Below, in pieces: positions 7,065-13,343 of a stretch of DNA of 16,124 bases. How positions within the stretch are numbered: position 1 is the stretch's first letter; each line of letters starts with the position of its first letter. The notes under the pieces were generated by a model. It saw nothing but the letters and a program-made list of their open reading frames with translations, did not search any database and was not told the DNA's origin. Source of the DNA: Thioalkalivibrio sp. (GTDB taxonomy: Bacteria; Pseudomonadota; Gammaproteobacteria; Ectothiorhodospirales; Ectothiorhodospiraceae); the NCBI GenBank assembly GCA_007136145.1, contig SLHN01000013.1:1-16124 (forward strand), given 5' to 3'. A program made the position numbers and the translations under genes.

Positions 7065-7703
7065 ATGACCTGCATGCGTTCCTCGGCCATCGTTGTCTCG
7101 TTAGTATTGGCGTTGGTCCTGATCAGCCTCCCGGGCTGCTCGACGCTGCCGGAAATCTCCGACGATGCCGCTGTCTCGGAGGCCGAGTTCGATGCTCGAG
7201 CGTCAAGACTTGGTTCTTTCAGTCATTGGCGCTTCGTTGGGCGGCTGACCCTTGAACTGCCCGGTGAAACCTGGAGCGGTCAGCTCAGCTGGCGCGCGGA
7301 GGAAGCGGGGCAGGTGATCGATCTTTCGGGCCCGATGGGCCGGGGAGGAGGTCGGCTTATTCTCGGGGGCGCTCGCGCTTTACTCGTCACTCGAGAGGGC
7401 GAGCGCTTCGAAGCCGACGATCCGGATGCCTTGATGAGGCTGATCGCGGGGCGCGACCTTCCCGTGAACGGCCTGGAGTACTGGGTTCGGGGAATGGCGA
7501 GACCGGGTGTGCCGTTCGACCTTCGTGCTGATATCGGTGGCCAGCCACGAAGACTTATCCAGGACGGCTGGGAGATCACGTATGGGGTCTTTGATGATGT
7601 GGATCCCGTGGCGATGCCAATGGCAGTGGATCTTCGACGCGATGACATGCGCGTCCGTCTGCAGGTTCAGCGTTGGGAACTCGCCGCGGCGGCTTCGATG
7701 TGA
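7065..7703 (+). CDS. lolB: Outer-membrane lipoprotein receptor LolB
   Basis: LolB takes lipoproteins from the periplasmic carrier LolA and inserts them into the inner leaflet of the outer membrane; it is itself a lipoprotein. From ATG 7065 the protein has 212 residues, near the E. coli length, with a hydrophobic signal (about 8-22) and lipobox L22-P23-G24-C25. The mature part carries the family pattern F-S-H-W-R-F-V-G-R-L, then W-S-G-Q-L-S-W, a G-P-M-G-R-G-G-G-R-L strand and L-P-V-N-G-L-E-Y-W-V-R-G. Earlier in-frame starts exist: TTG 7014, overlapping the stop of the TPR gene, and GTG 7020; neither has a ribosome-binding site. Its placement after a lipoprotein gene and before ispE is conserved in gammaproteobacteria. 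Confidence 0.9.
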   Translation: MTCMRSSAIVVSLVLALVLISLPGCSTLPEISDDAAVSEAEFDARASRLGSFSHWRFVGRLTLELPGETWSGQLSWRAEEAGQVIDLSGPMGRGGGRLILGGARALLVTREGERFEADDPDALMRLIAGRDLPVNGLEYWVRGMARPGVPFDLRADIGGQPRRLIQDGWEITYGVFDDVDPVAMPMAVDLRRDDMRVRLQVQRWELAAAASM

Positions 7704-8581
7704 CCACTCGATTCGAAAGGGCGTATCCGGCGCCAGCGAAGATCAATCGCTTTCTGCAGATTACCGGGCAGCGCATCGATGGATATCATGAGCTGCAGAC
7801 GGTATTCCAGTTCGCGCCTCTCTGCGATCATCTGCGCTTCATCCCGCTGCCAGCCGGGAAGTTCGAACTGTATGTCGACGCGGCTCCTGCGGGTGAGGAC
7901 AATCTTTGCATGCGGGCGGAAAGGCTCCTCGCTGATGTTTCCGGGGTTTCGTTCGGAGCCAGAATCGAACTGACGAAACGAATCCCCGTCGGTGGTGGGC
8001 TGGGGGGCGGGAGTTCCGACGCGGCGACCACTCTTGTTGCGCTCAACCAATTGTTTGACGTGGGCTTAAGCGAAGTTGCCTTGGCGGACATCGGTTTGCG
8101 CCTGGGAGCAGATGTCCCAGTGTTTGTTCAAGGGCGTGCGGCCTGGGCGGAAGGGGTGGGTGAGCGGCTGTTTCCGGTCGAGCCCGACACTCCATGGGTT
8201 CTGCTTGTCAACCCTGGCGTTTCCGTGTCTACCGCAGCCATGTTTAACGCGAATGAATTGACAAGGGACCGCCCCACCGAGAGAATCGCGTCTTCAGGCT
8301 ACGAGTCGCTGGAGAATGTGTTCGAGCCGCTGGTGCGTGCGGCTCATCCATCGGTAGACCAGGCGCTGCGTTGGCTGGAGTCGATCGGTGTGCCCGCGCG
8401 GCTGAGCGGGACGGGTGGTTGTCTGTTCGGGCTGTTTCCGAGCCGGCACGCGGCGTGTGCCGCGCAGTCGGTGCAGCCGAAGCCGTGGCAGAGTTGGGTG
8501 GGGCGGCTGACCAACCGTTCGCCGCTGCGATTGGTGTTGGCGGGGGTTGACATTACCAATAGCCAGTGTGGTCTGAGTTGA
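7700..8581 (+). CDS. ispE: 4-diphosphocytidyl-2-C-methyl-D-erythritol kinase
   Basis: IspE is a GHMP kinase that phosphorylates CDP-methylerythritol in the MEP pathway to isopentenyl diphosphate. The GTG at 7700 overlaps the lolB TGA as GTGA and gives 293 residues; the frame opens earlier at 7673, but that would overlap lolB more deeply. Visible are P-A-P-A-K-I-N (10-16, with the conserved Lys14), the ATP-binding P-V-G-G-G-L-G-G-G-S-S-D-A-A (97-109), the catalytic Asp138 in G-A-D-V-P, and the C-terminal S-G-T-G-G-C loop. The overlap implies translational coupling to lolB. A tRNA-Gln gene follows 23 nt after the stop. Confidence 0.96.
   Translation: MTTRFERAYPAPAKINRFLQITGQRIDGYHELQTVFQFAPLCDHLRFIPLPAGKFELYVDAAPAGEDNLCMRAERLLADVSGVSFGARIELTKRIPVGGGLGGGSSDAATTLVALNQLFDVGLSEVALADIGLRLGADVPVFVQGRAAWAEGVGERLFPVEPDTPWVLLVNPGVSVSTAAMFNANELTRDRPTERIASSGYESLENVFEPLVRAAHPSVDQALRWLESIGVPARLSGTGGCLFGLFPSRHAACAAQSVQPKPWQSWVGRLTNRSPLRLVLAGVDITNSQCGLS
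8547..8575 (+). promoter_or_regulatory. Possible tRNA-Gln promoter inside the end of ispE
   Basis: A perfect TTGACA (8547-8552) lies about 53 nt upstream of the mature tRNA. The hexamer 17 nt further on (GGTCTG, 8570-8575) is a poor -10, so this is only a weak candidate. The tRNA may instead be cut from the lolB-ispE transcript. Confidence 0.25.
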
Positions 8582-8604
8582 GCGAAAATGAAGTAACGAG
8601 TCAC

Positions 8605-8679
8605 TGGGCCGTCGCCAAGCGGTAAGGCACCGGGTTTTGATCCCGGCATTCGCAGGTTCGAATCCTGCCGGCCCAGCCA
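8605..8679 (+). tRNA. tRNA-Gln (anticodon UUG)
   Basis: A full cloverleaf is readable: acceptor TGGGCCG (8605-8611) pairs with CGGCCCA (8669-8675); the D-arm contains GCCAAGCGGTAAGGC; the anticodon stem CCGGG (8630-8634) pairs with CCCGG around the loop TTTTGAT, with anticodon TTG at 8637-8639; and the T-arm GCAGG-TTCGAAT-CCTGC is standard. The discriminator is G8676 and CCA is encoded (8677-8679). The U-A first acceptor pair is typical of bacterial tRNA-Gln. A tRNA-Gln at this place between ispE and prs is also known in Pseudomonas. Its 3' end is copied downstream. Confidence 0.97.
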
Positions 8680-8731
8680 TACAGGAATCGCGGCGCTGGT
8701 AGTGTTGATGGAGCGTCGCGAAGTGGGGCCG
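8661..8731 (+). repeat. Direct repeat unit 1: tRNA-Gln 3' end plus flank
   Basis: This segment starts inside the tRNA T-arm at AATCCTGCCGGC and continues about 50 nt past the gene. It matches 8824-8891 through several exact blocks in the same order: AATCCTGCCGGC, TACAGGAA, GGCGC, TTGATG, GCGTC and GTGGGGCCG. The offset between the copies is about 163 bp. Confidence 0.8.
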
Positions 8732-8745
8732 GCAGGGTTTGAACC
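8724..8745 (-). repeat. Inverted copy of the tRNA-Gln 3' end
   Basis: The plus-strand sequence from 8724 is the reverse complement of tRNA positions 8655-8675, with two mismatches and one inserted G. It can therefore pair with the tRNA's own T-arm and acceptor strand. Its GAACCT end also forms a local palindrome with AGGTTC (8741-8754). It lacks the rest of a tRNA, so it is a fragment, not a second gene. Confidence 0.75.
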
Positions 8746-8756
8746 TCAAGGTTCGA

Positions 8757-8820
8757 CTGCCCCGCAGGGGCAGAACGTCGCCGACAGGCGGCGGCCCGAA
8801 GGGCGGAGCGCGCAGCGCGC
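8757..8820. repeat. Chain of four small GC-rich hairpins
   Basis: Consecutive perfect stems: CTGCCCC/GGGGCAG with loop GCA (8757-8773); CGCC/GGCG with loop GACA (8779-8790); GCCC/GGGC with loop GAA (8794-8804); GCGCGC/GCGCGC around one A (8808-8820). They fill the space between the inverted tRNA fragment and repeat unit 2. The pattern is REP-like; no T-tract follows any stem. Confidence 0.65.
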
Positions 8821-8823
8821 CGT

Positions 8824-8891
8824 AATCCTGCCGGCGTACCCTACAGGAAGCGTGGCGCCGACGGCTTGATGATGCGTCACCGGTGGGGCCG
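8824..8891 (+). repeat. Direct repeat unit 2: partial copy of the tRNA-Gln 3' end and flank
   Basis: AATCCTGCCGGC here repeats the T-arm/acceptor strand of the tRNA gene, followed by the same flank as unit 1 with scattered substitutions and small indels. The encoded CCA is not preserved cleanly (GTACCC in place of CCAGCCA). Confidence 0.8.
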
Positions 8892-8905
8892 CGCATCTGG
8901 ATATG

Positions 8906-8919
8906 CCGCCGTAAGGCGG
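8906..8919. repeat. Small hairpin in the prs leader
   Basis: CCGCC (8906-8910), loop GTAA, GGCGG (8915-8919). It belongs to the same style of short GC hairpin as the cluster at 8757-8820, and lies just upstream of the candidate prs -10. Confidence 0.5.
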
Positions 8920-8939
8920 AATCATCTTCGGTCCCGCGC

Positions 8940-8945
8940 TACAAT
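8940..8945 (+). promoter_or_regulatory. Possible prs -10 element
   Basis: TACAAT (8940-8945) matches 5 of 6 positions of the sigma70 -10 and lies 65 nt before the prs GTG. No TTGACA-like hexamer is found at 16-18 nt upstream, so the call is weak. Confidence 0.3.
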
Positions 8946-9010
8946 GCCGGCCGGCAGTTCGCGACGTGCGTCTGCCAAACGTCATCCATGCATCCAGACC
9001 GGGACTAACT

Positions 9011-9967
9011 GTGGCGGATCAGAGCCGAATGATGATCTTCGCGGGTAACGCGAACGTGGAACTCGCGCGCAAGGTTGCCGAGCATCTGGGCCTGCGCCTG
9101 GGCAAGGCGACCGTTGGTCGCTTCAGTGATGGTGAGGTCCAGATCGAGATTCTCGAGAACGTCCGTGGCAGGGACGTCTTCGTGGTTCAGCCTACCGGGC
9201 GGCCAACCAACGACAACATCATGGAACTGCTGATCATGGTGGATGCCCTGCGTCGGGCCTCCGCGGGTCGCATTACCACGGTCATCCCCTATTTCGGTTA
9301 CGCACGACAGGATCGTCGGGTGCGCTCGGCCCGCGTGCCGATCTCGGCCAAGGTCGTCGCGAACATGATCGAGGCCGTGGGTGCCGACCGTGTGCTGACC
9401 ATTGATGTGCATGCCGACCAGGTACAGGGATTCTTCAACGTGCCGGTCGACAACATCTATGCCTCCCCGATCCTGCTGGGCGACATCTGGCGGCGCGAGG
9501 CCGGCGAAGTCACGGTGGTGTCCCCGGATGTCGGTGGTGTTGTGCGGGCACGCGCAATTGCGAAGCGCCTGGATGATGCCGATCTGGCGATCATCGACAA
9601 ACGGCGACCGCGAGCGAATGAGGCGCAGGTCATGCATATCATCGGGGATGTCGAGGGGCAGTGCTGCGTGATCATCGACGACATGGTCGATACCGCCGGT
9701 ACCCTTTGCCAGGCGGCGCGGGCGCTGAAGGAGCATGGTGCGGCCAAGGTGTACGCCTACGCAACGCATGCCGTGCTTTCCGGGCCCGCTGTTGCTAATA
9801 TAGAGGGTTCCATGCTCGATGAGCTGGTGGTTACCGACACCCTTTTGTTGCAGCCGAATGCGCAGGCCTGTAGCCGCATCCGGCAGCTGTCGGTGGCGGA
9901 GATGCTCGCCGAAACCATTCGACGCATCAACATGGAAGAATCGGTCAGCTCGCTGTTCGTGGACTGA
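9011..9967 (+). CDS. prs: Ribose-phosphate pyrophosphokinase (PRPP synthase)
   Basis: Prs makes 5-phosphoribosyl-1-diphosphate from ribose-5-phosphate and ATP, feeding purine, pyrimidine, NAD, His and Trp synthesis. The GTG at 9011 (GGGA 7 nt upstream) gives 318 residues beginning just before M-I-F-A-G-N-A-N, the family N-terminus; the frame opens at 8966, but those extra residues are not typical. Motifs: the flexible loop Y-F-G-Y-A-R-Q-D-R-R (94-103), the signature V-L-T-I-D-V-H-A-D-Q (128-137), the P-D-V-G-G motif (172-176) and the PRPP/ribose-phosphate loop D-D-M-V-D-T-A-G-T (223-231). All catalytic regions are intact, as expected of class I enzymes. Placement before rplY-pth-ychF is conserved. 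Confidence 0.96.
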   Translation: MADQSRMMIFAGNANVELARKVAEHLGLRLGKATVGRFSDGEVQIEILENVRGRDVFVVQPTGRPTNDNIMELLIMVDALRRASAGRITTVIPYFGYARQDRRVRSARVPISAKVVANMIEAVGADRVLTIDVHADQVQGFFNVPVDNIYASPILLGDIWRREAGEVTVVSPDVGGVVRARAIAKRLDDADLAIIDKRRPRANEAQVMHIIGDVEGQCCVIIDDMVDTAGTLCQAARALKEHGAAKVYAYATHAVLSGPAVANIEGSMLDELVVTDTLLLQPNAQACSRIRQLSVAEMLAETIRRINMEESVSSLFVD

Positions 9968-10005
9968 CCCCGCTCTGGCGGAGCCTTTATCCGGTCCGCC
10001 GCTTT

Positions 10006-10022
10006 GGGCTGCGAGCCCTTTC
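10006..10022 (+). terminator. Terminator-like hairpin after prs
   Basis: GGGCT (10006-10010), loop GCG, AGCCC (10014-10018), then TTTCT. The stem is short and the T-tract is interrupted, so partial termination or attenuation between prs and rplY is more likely than a full stop. Confidence 0.4.
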
Positions 10023-10025
10023 TGG

Positions 10026-10051
10026 CGCCTCATCTGGTCGCGGATGAGGCG
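10026..10051 (+). promoter_or_regulatory. Hairpin in the rplY leader
   Basis: CGCCTCATC (10026-10034) pairs perfectly with GATGAGGCG (10043-10051) across an 8-nt loop. It ends 10 nt before the GGAG ribosome-binding site of rplY. It could be a weak terminator (followed by TGTTCATTTT) or a leader structure affecting L25 translation. Confidence 0.5.
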
Positions 10052-10074
10052 TGTTCATTTTGGAGAATGTCACG

Positions 10075-10719
10075 ATGAGTACGGATTTTGTCATTGAAGC
10101 CGAAACGCGCCTGGAGCAGGGATCGAGTGCGAGCCGCCGCCTGCGCCGCGCCGGCAAGTTGCCGGGTATTCTTTACGGGGGGCACCAGGAACCGGAGGCG
10201 ATCACCCTGGACCATAACGCGATCATGCTGAACCTGAAGAATGACGCGTTCTATTCCCATATTCTGACCGTGAATCTGAACGGGAAGGCCGAACGCGCGG
10301 TCCTGCGCGATGTGCAGCGCCATCCGTTCAAGCCGACGCTGGTGCACATCGATCTGTTGCGGGTCAGCGCCGACGAGCCTATACGTGTCCACGTCCCGCT
10401 GCACCTGGTCAATGAGGAAATCTGCAAGGGTGTGAAGACGGGCGGTGGGATGATCAATCGGCAGTTGACCGAGGTGGAGATCGAGTGTCTGCCGGCGGAC
10501 CTGCCCGAGTCGATCGATATTGATGTTGCAAACCTTGAAGTGGGTGTCTCCGTTCACCTGTCAGAGATCGTTCTCCCAGCGGGCGTGACCGTAGTCGCCC
10601 TTGCCCACGAAGGCCATGACTCGGCTGTGGTCGGTGTGCTGCTGCCGCGTGGCGAGAAGGTGACGGATGATGCCGAAGGTGAAGAGGATGGCGCCGGCGC
10701 GGGCGGCGAGGGAGCCTGA
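10075..10719 (+). CDS. rplY: Large-subunit ribosomal protein bL25, long CTC/TL5 form
   Basis: bL25 binds 5S rRNA in the central protuberance of the 50S subunit. The ATG at 10075 has GGAG 9 nt upstream and gives 214 residues starting M-S-T-D-F-V-I-E-A-E-T-R; an upstream in-frame start at 10051 is less likely. The N-terminal 95 or so residues are the 5S-binding L25 domain (R-R-L-R-R-A-G-K-L-P-G-I-L-Y-G, then R-D-V-Q-R-H-P-F-K-P and V-H-I-D-L-L-R-V). A C-terminal CTC beta domain follows (about 100-190). The end is an acidic, Gly-rich tail (E-G-E-E-D-G-A-G-A-G-G-E-G-A). pth follows 9 nt after the stop, so the two are probably co-transcribed. Confidence 0.96.
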   Translation: MSTDFVIEAETRLEQGSSASRRLRRAGKLPGILYGGHQEPEAITLDHNAIMLNLKNDAFYSHILTVNLNGKAERAVLRDVQRHPFKPTLVHIDLLRVSADEPIRVHVPLHLVNEEICKGVKTGGGMINRQLTEVEIECLPADLPESIDIDVANLEVGVSVHLSEIVLPAGVTVVALAHEGHDSAVVGVLLPRGEKVTDDAEGEEDGAGAGGEGA

Positions 10720-10728
10720 TTCGGGACG

Positions 10729-11349
10729 ATGGCTGTCAACCCGGTCCAGACGTTACCCATACGCCTGATTGTCGGATTGGGGAACCCCGGCCCGCGTTAT
10801 TCCGACACACGGCATAACGCGGGCTTCTGGTTTGTCGATCGCCTGGCGGACGATCTCGGTGGATCGTTCCGCGCCGAGTCGCGTTTCGAAGGGGAGATCG
10901 CGCGGATCACGATCGGTGGCGCGGTCTGTGACCTCCTGAAGCCACTGACCTTCATGAACAAGAGTGGGAATGCCGTGCAGAAACTCGCCGGCTTCCACAA
11001 GATTCCCCCAGGTCAGATTCTGGCCGTGCACGACGAACTCGATCTGCCGGTGGGTACCGCCAGGCTGAAGATGGGGGGTGGGCATGGCGGGCACAACGGC
11101 CTGCGCGATCTGCATCGGCACCTTGGTCCTAACTACGCGCGTCTGCGGATCGGCATCGGTCACCCGGGGATTCGCGAGGCCGTGATCGGCTATGTGCTGG
11201 AGCGCCCCCCGCGTGCCGAAGAGATGGCTATGCGCGAAGCCATTGGCGCGGCGCTGGAATCGGTGCCCGATCTCGTTACCGGGGACTGGGACAAGGCGGT
11301 GCGAAGTCTTCATGCGCGTGCTGTGTCGGACAAAGAGAACCAATCATGA
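10729..11349 (+). CDS. pth: Peptidyl-tRNA hydrolase
   Basis: Pth frees tRNA from peptidyl-tRNA dropped by stalled ribosomes. The protein has 206 residues; E. coli has 194, and the extra N-terminal residues shift numbering by nine. All key residues are present: Asn19 and the catalytic His29 (G-N-P-G and R-H-N-A-G-F), Asn77 (F-M-N-K-S-G), Asp102 (H-D-E-L-D-L-P) and Asn123 (G-G-H-N-G-L). The start at ATG 10729 is 9 nt after the rplY stop. The pth TGA overlaps the ychF ATG as ATGA, so the pair is translationally coupled. The rplY-pth-ychF order is widely conserved. Confidence 0.96.
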   Translation: MAVNPVQTLPIRLIVGLGNPGPRYSDTRHNAGFWFVDRLADDLGGSFRAESRFEGEIARITIGGAVCDLLKPLTFMNKSGNAVQKLAGFHKIPPGQILAVHDELDLPVGTARLKMGGGHGGHNGLRDLHRHLGPNYARLRIGIGHPGIREAVIGYVLERPPRAEEMAMREAIGAALESVPDLVTGDWDKAVRSLHARAVSDKENQS

Positions 11350-12437
11350 GCCTTAAATGTGGGATCGTCGGACTGCCCAACGTTGGCAAATCCACGTTGT
11401 TCAATGCCCTGACGAGAGCCGAGATTGCGGCGGAGAACTACCCGTTCTGCACCATCGATCCCAATGTGGGCGTGGTCGAGGTTCCCGATCCCCGTCTCGA
11501 CGCGCTGGCCGGCATCGTGAAGCCGCAGCGGGTGCTGCCCACCACCGTCGAATTCGTTGATATCGCGGGACTCGTTGCCGGGGCCGCTGAGGGTGAGGGC
11601 CTGGGCAACAAGTTCCTCGCCCATATTCGGGAAACTGACGCGATTGCCCAGGTGGTCCGCTGCTTCGAGGATGATGATGTCGTGCATGTCTCGGGGCGGG
11701 TGGATCCATTGTCCGACATCGAGACCATCAGTACCGAACTGGCGCTCGCGGACCTGGATACGGTGTCCAGGGCGGTTACCAGGCTGACACGGGCGGCAAA
11801 GTCACAGGACAAGGATGCCGTCGCCCGTCTAGAGATCGCCGAACGTGTGGCGGCGGGCCTGGACAAGGGGACACCGGTTCGCGCCCAGGCGCTGTCCGAG
11901 GAATCGCTGTGGCTCCTGCGCGATCTTCACTTGCTGACCGCCAAGCCGTTGATGTATATCGCCAACGTCGCCGAGGGTGGGTTCACCGACAACCCATTGC
12001 TGGCACAGGTCGAGGCGCACGCCACGCAGGAGGGTGCCGAGGTGGTGCCCGTCTGCGCGGCCCTGGAGGCGGAGATCGCACAGCTCGAGCATGCCGAGCG
12101 AGCGGAGTTTCTCGCGGAACTCGGTGTTTCCGAACCTGGACTGGATCGTGTGGTCCGGGGTACCTATCGATTGCTCAACCTGCAGACCTTCTTTACGGCC
12201 GGGCCGAAGGAAGTTCGCGCCTGGACCGTGCGCCGGGGAGCCACGGCGCCCCAGGCCGCTGGTGTCATTCATACCGATTTCGAAAAGGGCTTCATCCGTG
12301 CCGAGGTCATTGCCTTCGATGACTTCGTGGCGCTCGGCGGGGAGCAGGCAGCGAAGGACGCCGGAAAATGGCGTCTGGAAGGCAAGGAATACGGCATGAA
12401 GGAAGGGGACGTTGTACATTTCCGCTTCAACGTCTGA
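11346..12437 (+). CDS. ychF: Redox-regulated ATPase YchF (Obg-family)
   Basis: YchF is a TRAFAC P-loop protein of the Obg group that hydrolyses ATP rather than GTP and associates with ribosomes; in E. coli it dampens the oxidative-stress response. The 363-residue length is exact for the family. Motifs: P-loop G-L-P-N-V-G-K-S (9-16), G3 region D-I-A-G-L-V near residue 72, and N-V-A-E (207-210) at the place of the G4 NKxD motif, which is the altered motif behind ATP preference. A helical coiled-coil insertion spans about 130-200, and the C-terminal TGS domain contains F-F-T-A-G-P-K-E-V-R-A-W. Cys5 next to the N-terminus is a usual YchF feature. It is the last gene of the rplY operon; a 146-nt gap follows. 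Confidence 0.97.
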   Translation: MSLKCGIVGLPNVGKSTLFNALTRAEIAAENYPFCTIDPNVGVVEVPDPRLDALAGIVKPQRVLPTTVEFVDIAGLVAGAAEGEGLGNKFLAHIRETDAIAQVVRCFEDDDVVHVSGRVDPLSDIETISTELALADLDTVSRAVTRLTRAAKSQDKDAVARLEIAERVAAGLDKGTPVRAQALSEESLWLLRDLHLLTAKPLMYIANVAEGGFTDNPLLAQVEAHATQEGAEVVPVCAALEAEIAQLEHAERAEFLAELGVSEPGLDRVVRGTYRLLNLQTFFTAGPKEVRAWTVRRGATAPQAAGVIHTDFEKGFIRAEVIAFDDFVALGGEQAAKDAGKWRLEGKEYGMKEGDVVHFRFNV

Positions 12438-12583
12438 TGCTTCCGGATCGCCTGGAGAAATGCGGTTGTTTCCTCGCCGGGCCTAAACCCTCCGCACCCG
12501 GAAATCGGATGCCAGATACACGTCCGGTAACGTCGTTCTGAGTGCGTTGCCGCAAGTAACGATCGAGTCGTCAGGAGGCTCCC
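12438..12583 (+). promoter_or_regulatory. Intergenic region and ribosome-binding site of grxD
   Basis: AGGAGG lies 7 nt upstream of the grxD ATG and is the strongest ribosome-binding site in the window. The 146-bp gap presumably holds the grxD promoter and the ychF terminator, but I see neither a clear hexamer pair nor a strong hairpin with T-tract. Confidence 0.5.
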
Positions 12584-12907
12584 ATGGATGTCATGGACAG
12601 GATTCGTCAGCAGGTCGAAGAAAACCCGGTGGTTATCTTCATGAAGGGTACACCGCAATTTCCGATGTGCGGGTTCTCGAGTCGCGCCGCCGAGGCGTTG
12701 AAGCGCTGCGAGCGCGAATTTGCCTTTGTCAATGTGCTTGCCGATCAGGAAGTGTTCCAGAATCTTCCGCGCTTCGCGGATTGGCCGACGTTTCCGCAGA
12801 TCTACGTCGATGGCGAGCTGATCGGCGGTTGCGACATCACCCTGGAGATGTTCGAGAAGGGTGAGTTGAAGAAACTTGTCGACGACGCGCACGCGAAGCG
12901 CGAATAG
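12584..12907 (+). CDS. grxD: Monothiol glutaredoxin, CGFS type (Grx4/GrxD)
   Basis: CGFS glutaredoxins bind and deliver [2Fe-2S] clusters, usually bridged between two monomers with glutathione, and pair with BolA-type proteins. The protein has 107 residues and is a single glutaredoxin domain. It shows K21 in F-M-K-G-T, the active site C29-G-F-S32, the W-P-T-F-P-Q-I-Y motif holding the cis-Pro, and G-G-C-D-I for glutathione binding. A second cysteine follows the domain pattern in A-L-K-R-C-E. The ATG at 12584 follows a strong AGGAGG. It appears to be a single-gene unit facing rnt, and a large foldback begins 7 nt after its stop. Confidence 0.97.
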   Translation: MDVMDRIRQQVEENPVVIFMKGTPQFPMCGFSSRAAEALKRCEREFAFVNVLADQEVFQNLPRFADWPTFPQIYVDGELIGGCDITLEMFEKGELKKLVDDAHAKRE

Positions 12908-12914
12908 CAAAGCA

Positions 12915-13080
12915 CTTAGGCGATTGCCGGAAAAAAAAGATACCGGATTGCGCCGGATTTTTGTTCGTCGGCAAGGCGCCCTCCCGGGCGCATGGTGGCT
13001 CCATGCAACTGGGGGGCAACGCAGCCGGCGGACGAAAAGACCAGCAAGATGGTGTCTTTTTTGACAGAAATTGCCTTAGC
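12915..13080. repeat. Long imperfect foldback element (about 166 bp)
   Basis: The left arm (12915-12995) and right arm (13001-13080) pair around a perfect central hairpin, GCATGG-TGGCT-CCATGC (12990-13006). Corresponding stretches on the two arms include CTTAGGC with CTAAGGC, GATACCGGATTG with GACACCATCTTG, A-runs of 8 and 6, and GTTCGTCGGC with GTCCGCCGGC (second of each pair is the reverse complement of the right arm). Identity by eye is about 60-65%, and many mismatches would be G-U pairs in RNA. It starts 7 nt after the grxD stop. It could be a MITE-like remnant, a structured 3' UTR or a small RNA. Confidence 0.6.
12918..12982 (+). repeat. Dispersed repeat, copy B (left arm of the foldback)
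   Basis: AGGCGATTGCCGG (12918-12930), CCGGATTG (12943-12950) and GCAAGGCGCCCT (12971-12982) recur in the same order at 1891-1944 at the prmC 3' end. Only this arm is shared; the right arm has no counterpart near prmC. Confidence 0.55.
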
Positions 13081-13081
13081 C

Positions 13082-13115
13082 GGGCTGCCGAGGATTCGGA
13101 ACGCTTCGGCTGCCC
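13082..13115. repeat. Hairpin directly after the foldback
   Basis: GGGC-T-GCCGA (13082-13091) pairs with TCGGC-T-GCCC (13106-13115): nine base pairs with one T-T mismatch and a 14-nt loop. No T-tract follows. Confidence 0.5.
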
Positions 13116-13265
13116 ATCGATCGCTTCCGCCCCGAGCGGTGGCCGTGTGGGTCCATCGGCGCGATGCAATCCCTATCAGGTTGTCAACGAGCGTCGGCGA
13201 ATCGCACCGTTGCGGGTCCGGGCGTCTCAGGGTCAGCGGCTACCCTGAAGGATGAAAAAGCGAGC

Positions 13266-13320
13266 CACGGAAAGCACGGACAGACACGGACAAGAGGTCT
13301 GAAGCGTTTCAGTTTCCGTG
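13266..13320. repeat. Tandem CACGGA units with inverted TTTCCGTG arm
   Basis: CACGGA occurs three times at 9-10 bp spacing (13266, 13275, 13285), and TTTCCGTG (13313-13320) is the exact inverse of the first CACGGAAA. On the plus strand the arm is soon followed by a run of five T (13326-13330), so it may act as a terminator for grxD. Similar CACGGAA-type intergenic repeats are, from memory, common in genomes of Chromatiales and relatives. Confidence 0.55.
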
Positions 13321-13343
13321 ACTGTGTTTTTGCGCTAACCACA

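Larger units (their letters stand above)
8680..9010. other. 331-bp interval between tRNA-Gln and prs
   Basis: There is no gene here. The interval is filled by the tRNA-derived repeats and hairpins listed separately, followed by a short leader to prs (8892-9010). Only short frames without recognisable protein features cross it. Confidence 0.7.

Noticed and set aside
8724..8772. Second tRNA gene on the minus strand
   Set aside because: Only a T-arm and acceptor 3' strand resemble a tRNA; the T-stem does not pair fully and there is no anticodon arm.
9005..10033. 342-codon minus-strand frame antisense to prs
   Set aside because: It is rich in His, Asp and Arg, has no family motifs, and lies wholly opposite the clear prs gene; a shadow of GC-rich codon use.
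12269..12910. 213-codon minus-strand frame across ychF, the gap and grxD
   Set aside because: It covers two certain genes on the opposite strand and has no recognisable domain.
12915..13080. Integron attC site
   Set aside because: The foldback shape is similar, but the ends do not carry the GTTRRRY/RYYYAAC core sites and no integrase or cassette is nearby.
13266..13290. CRISPR array
   Set aside because: The units are only 6-8 bp at 9-10 bp spacing with no spacers of suitable length and no cas genes.
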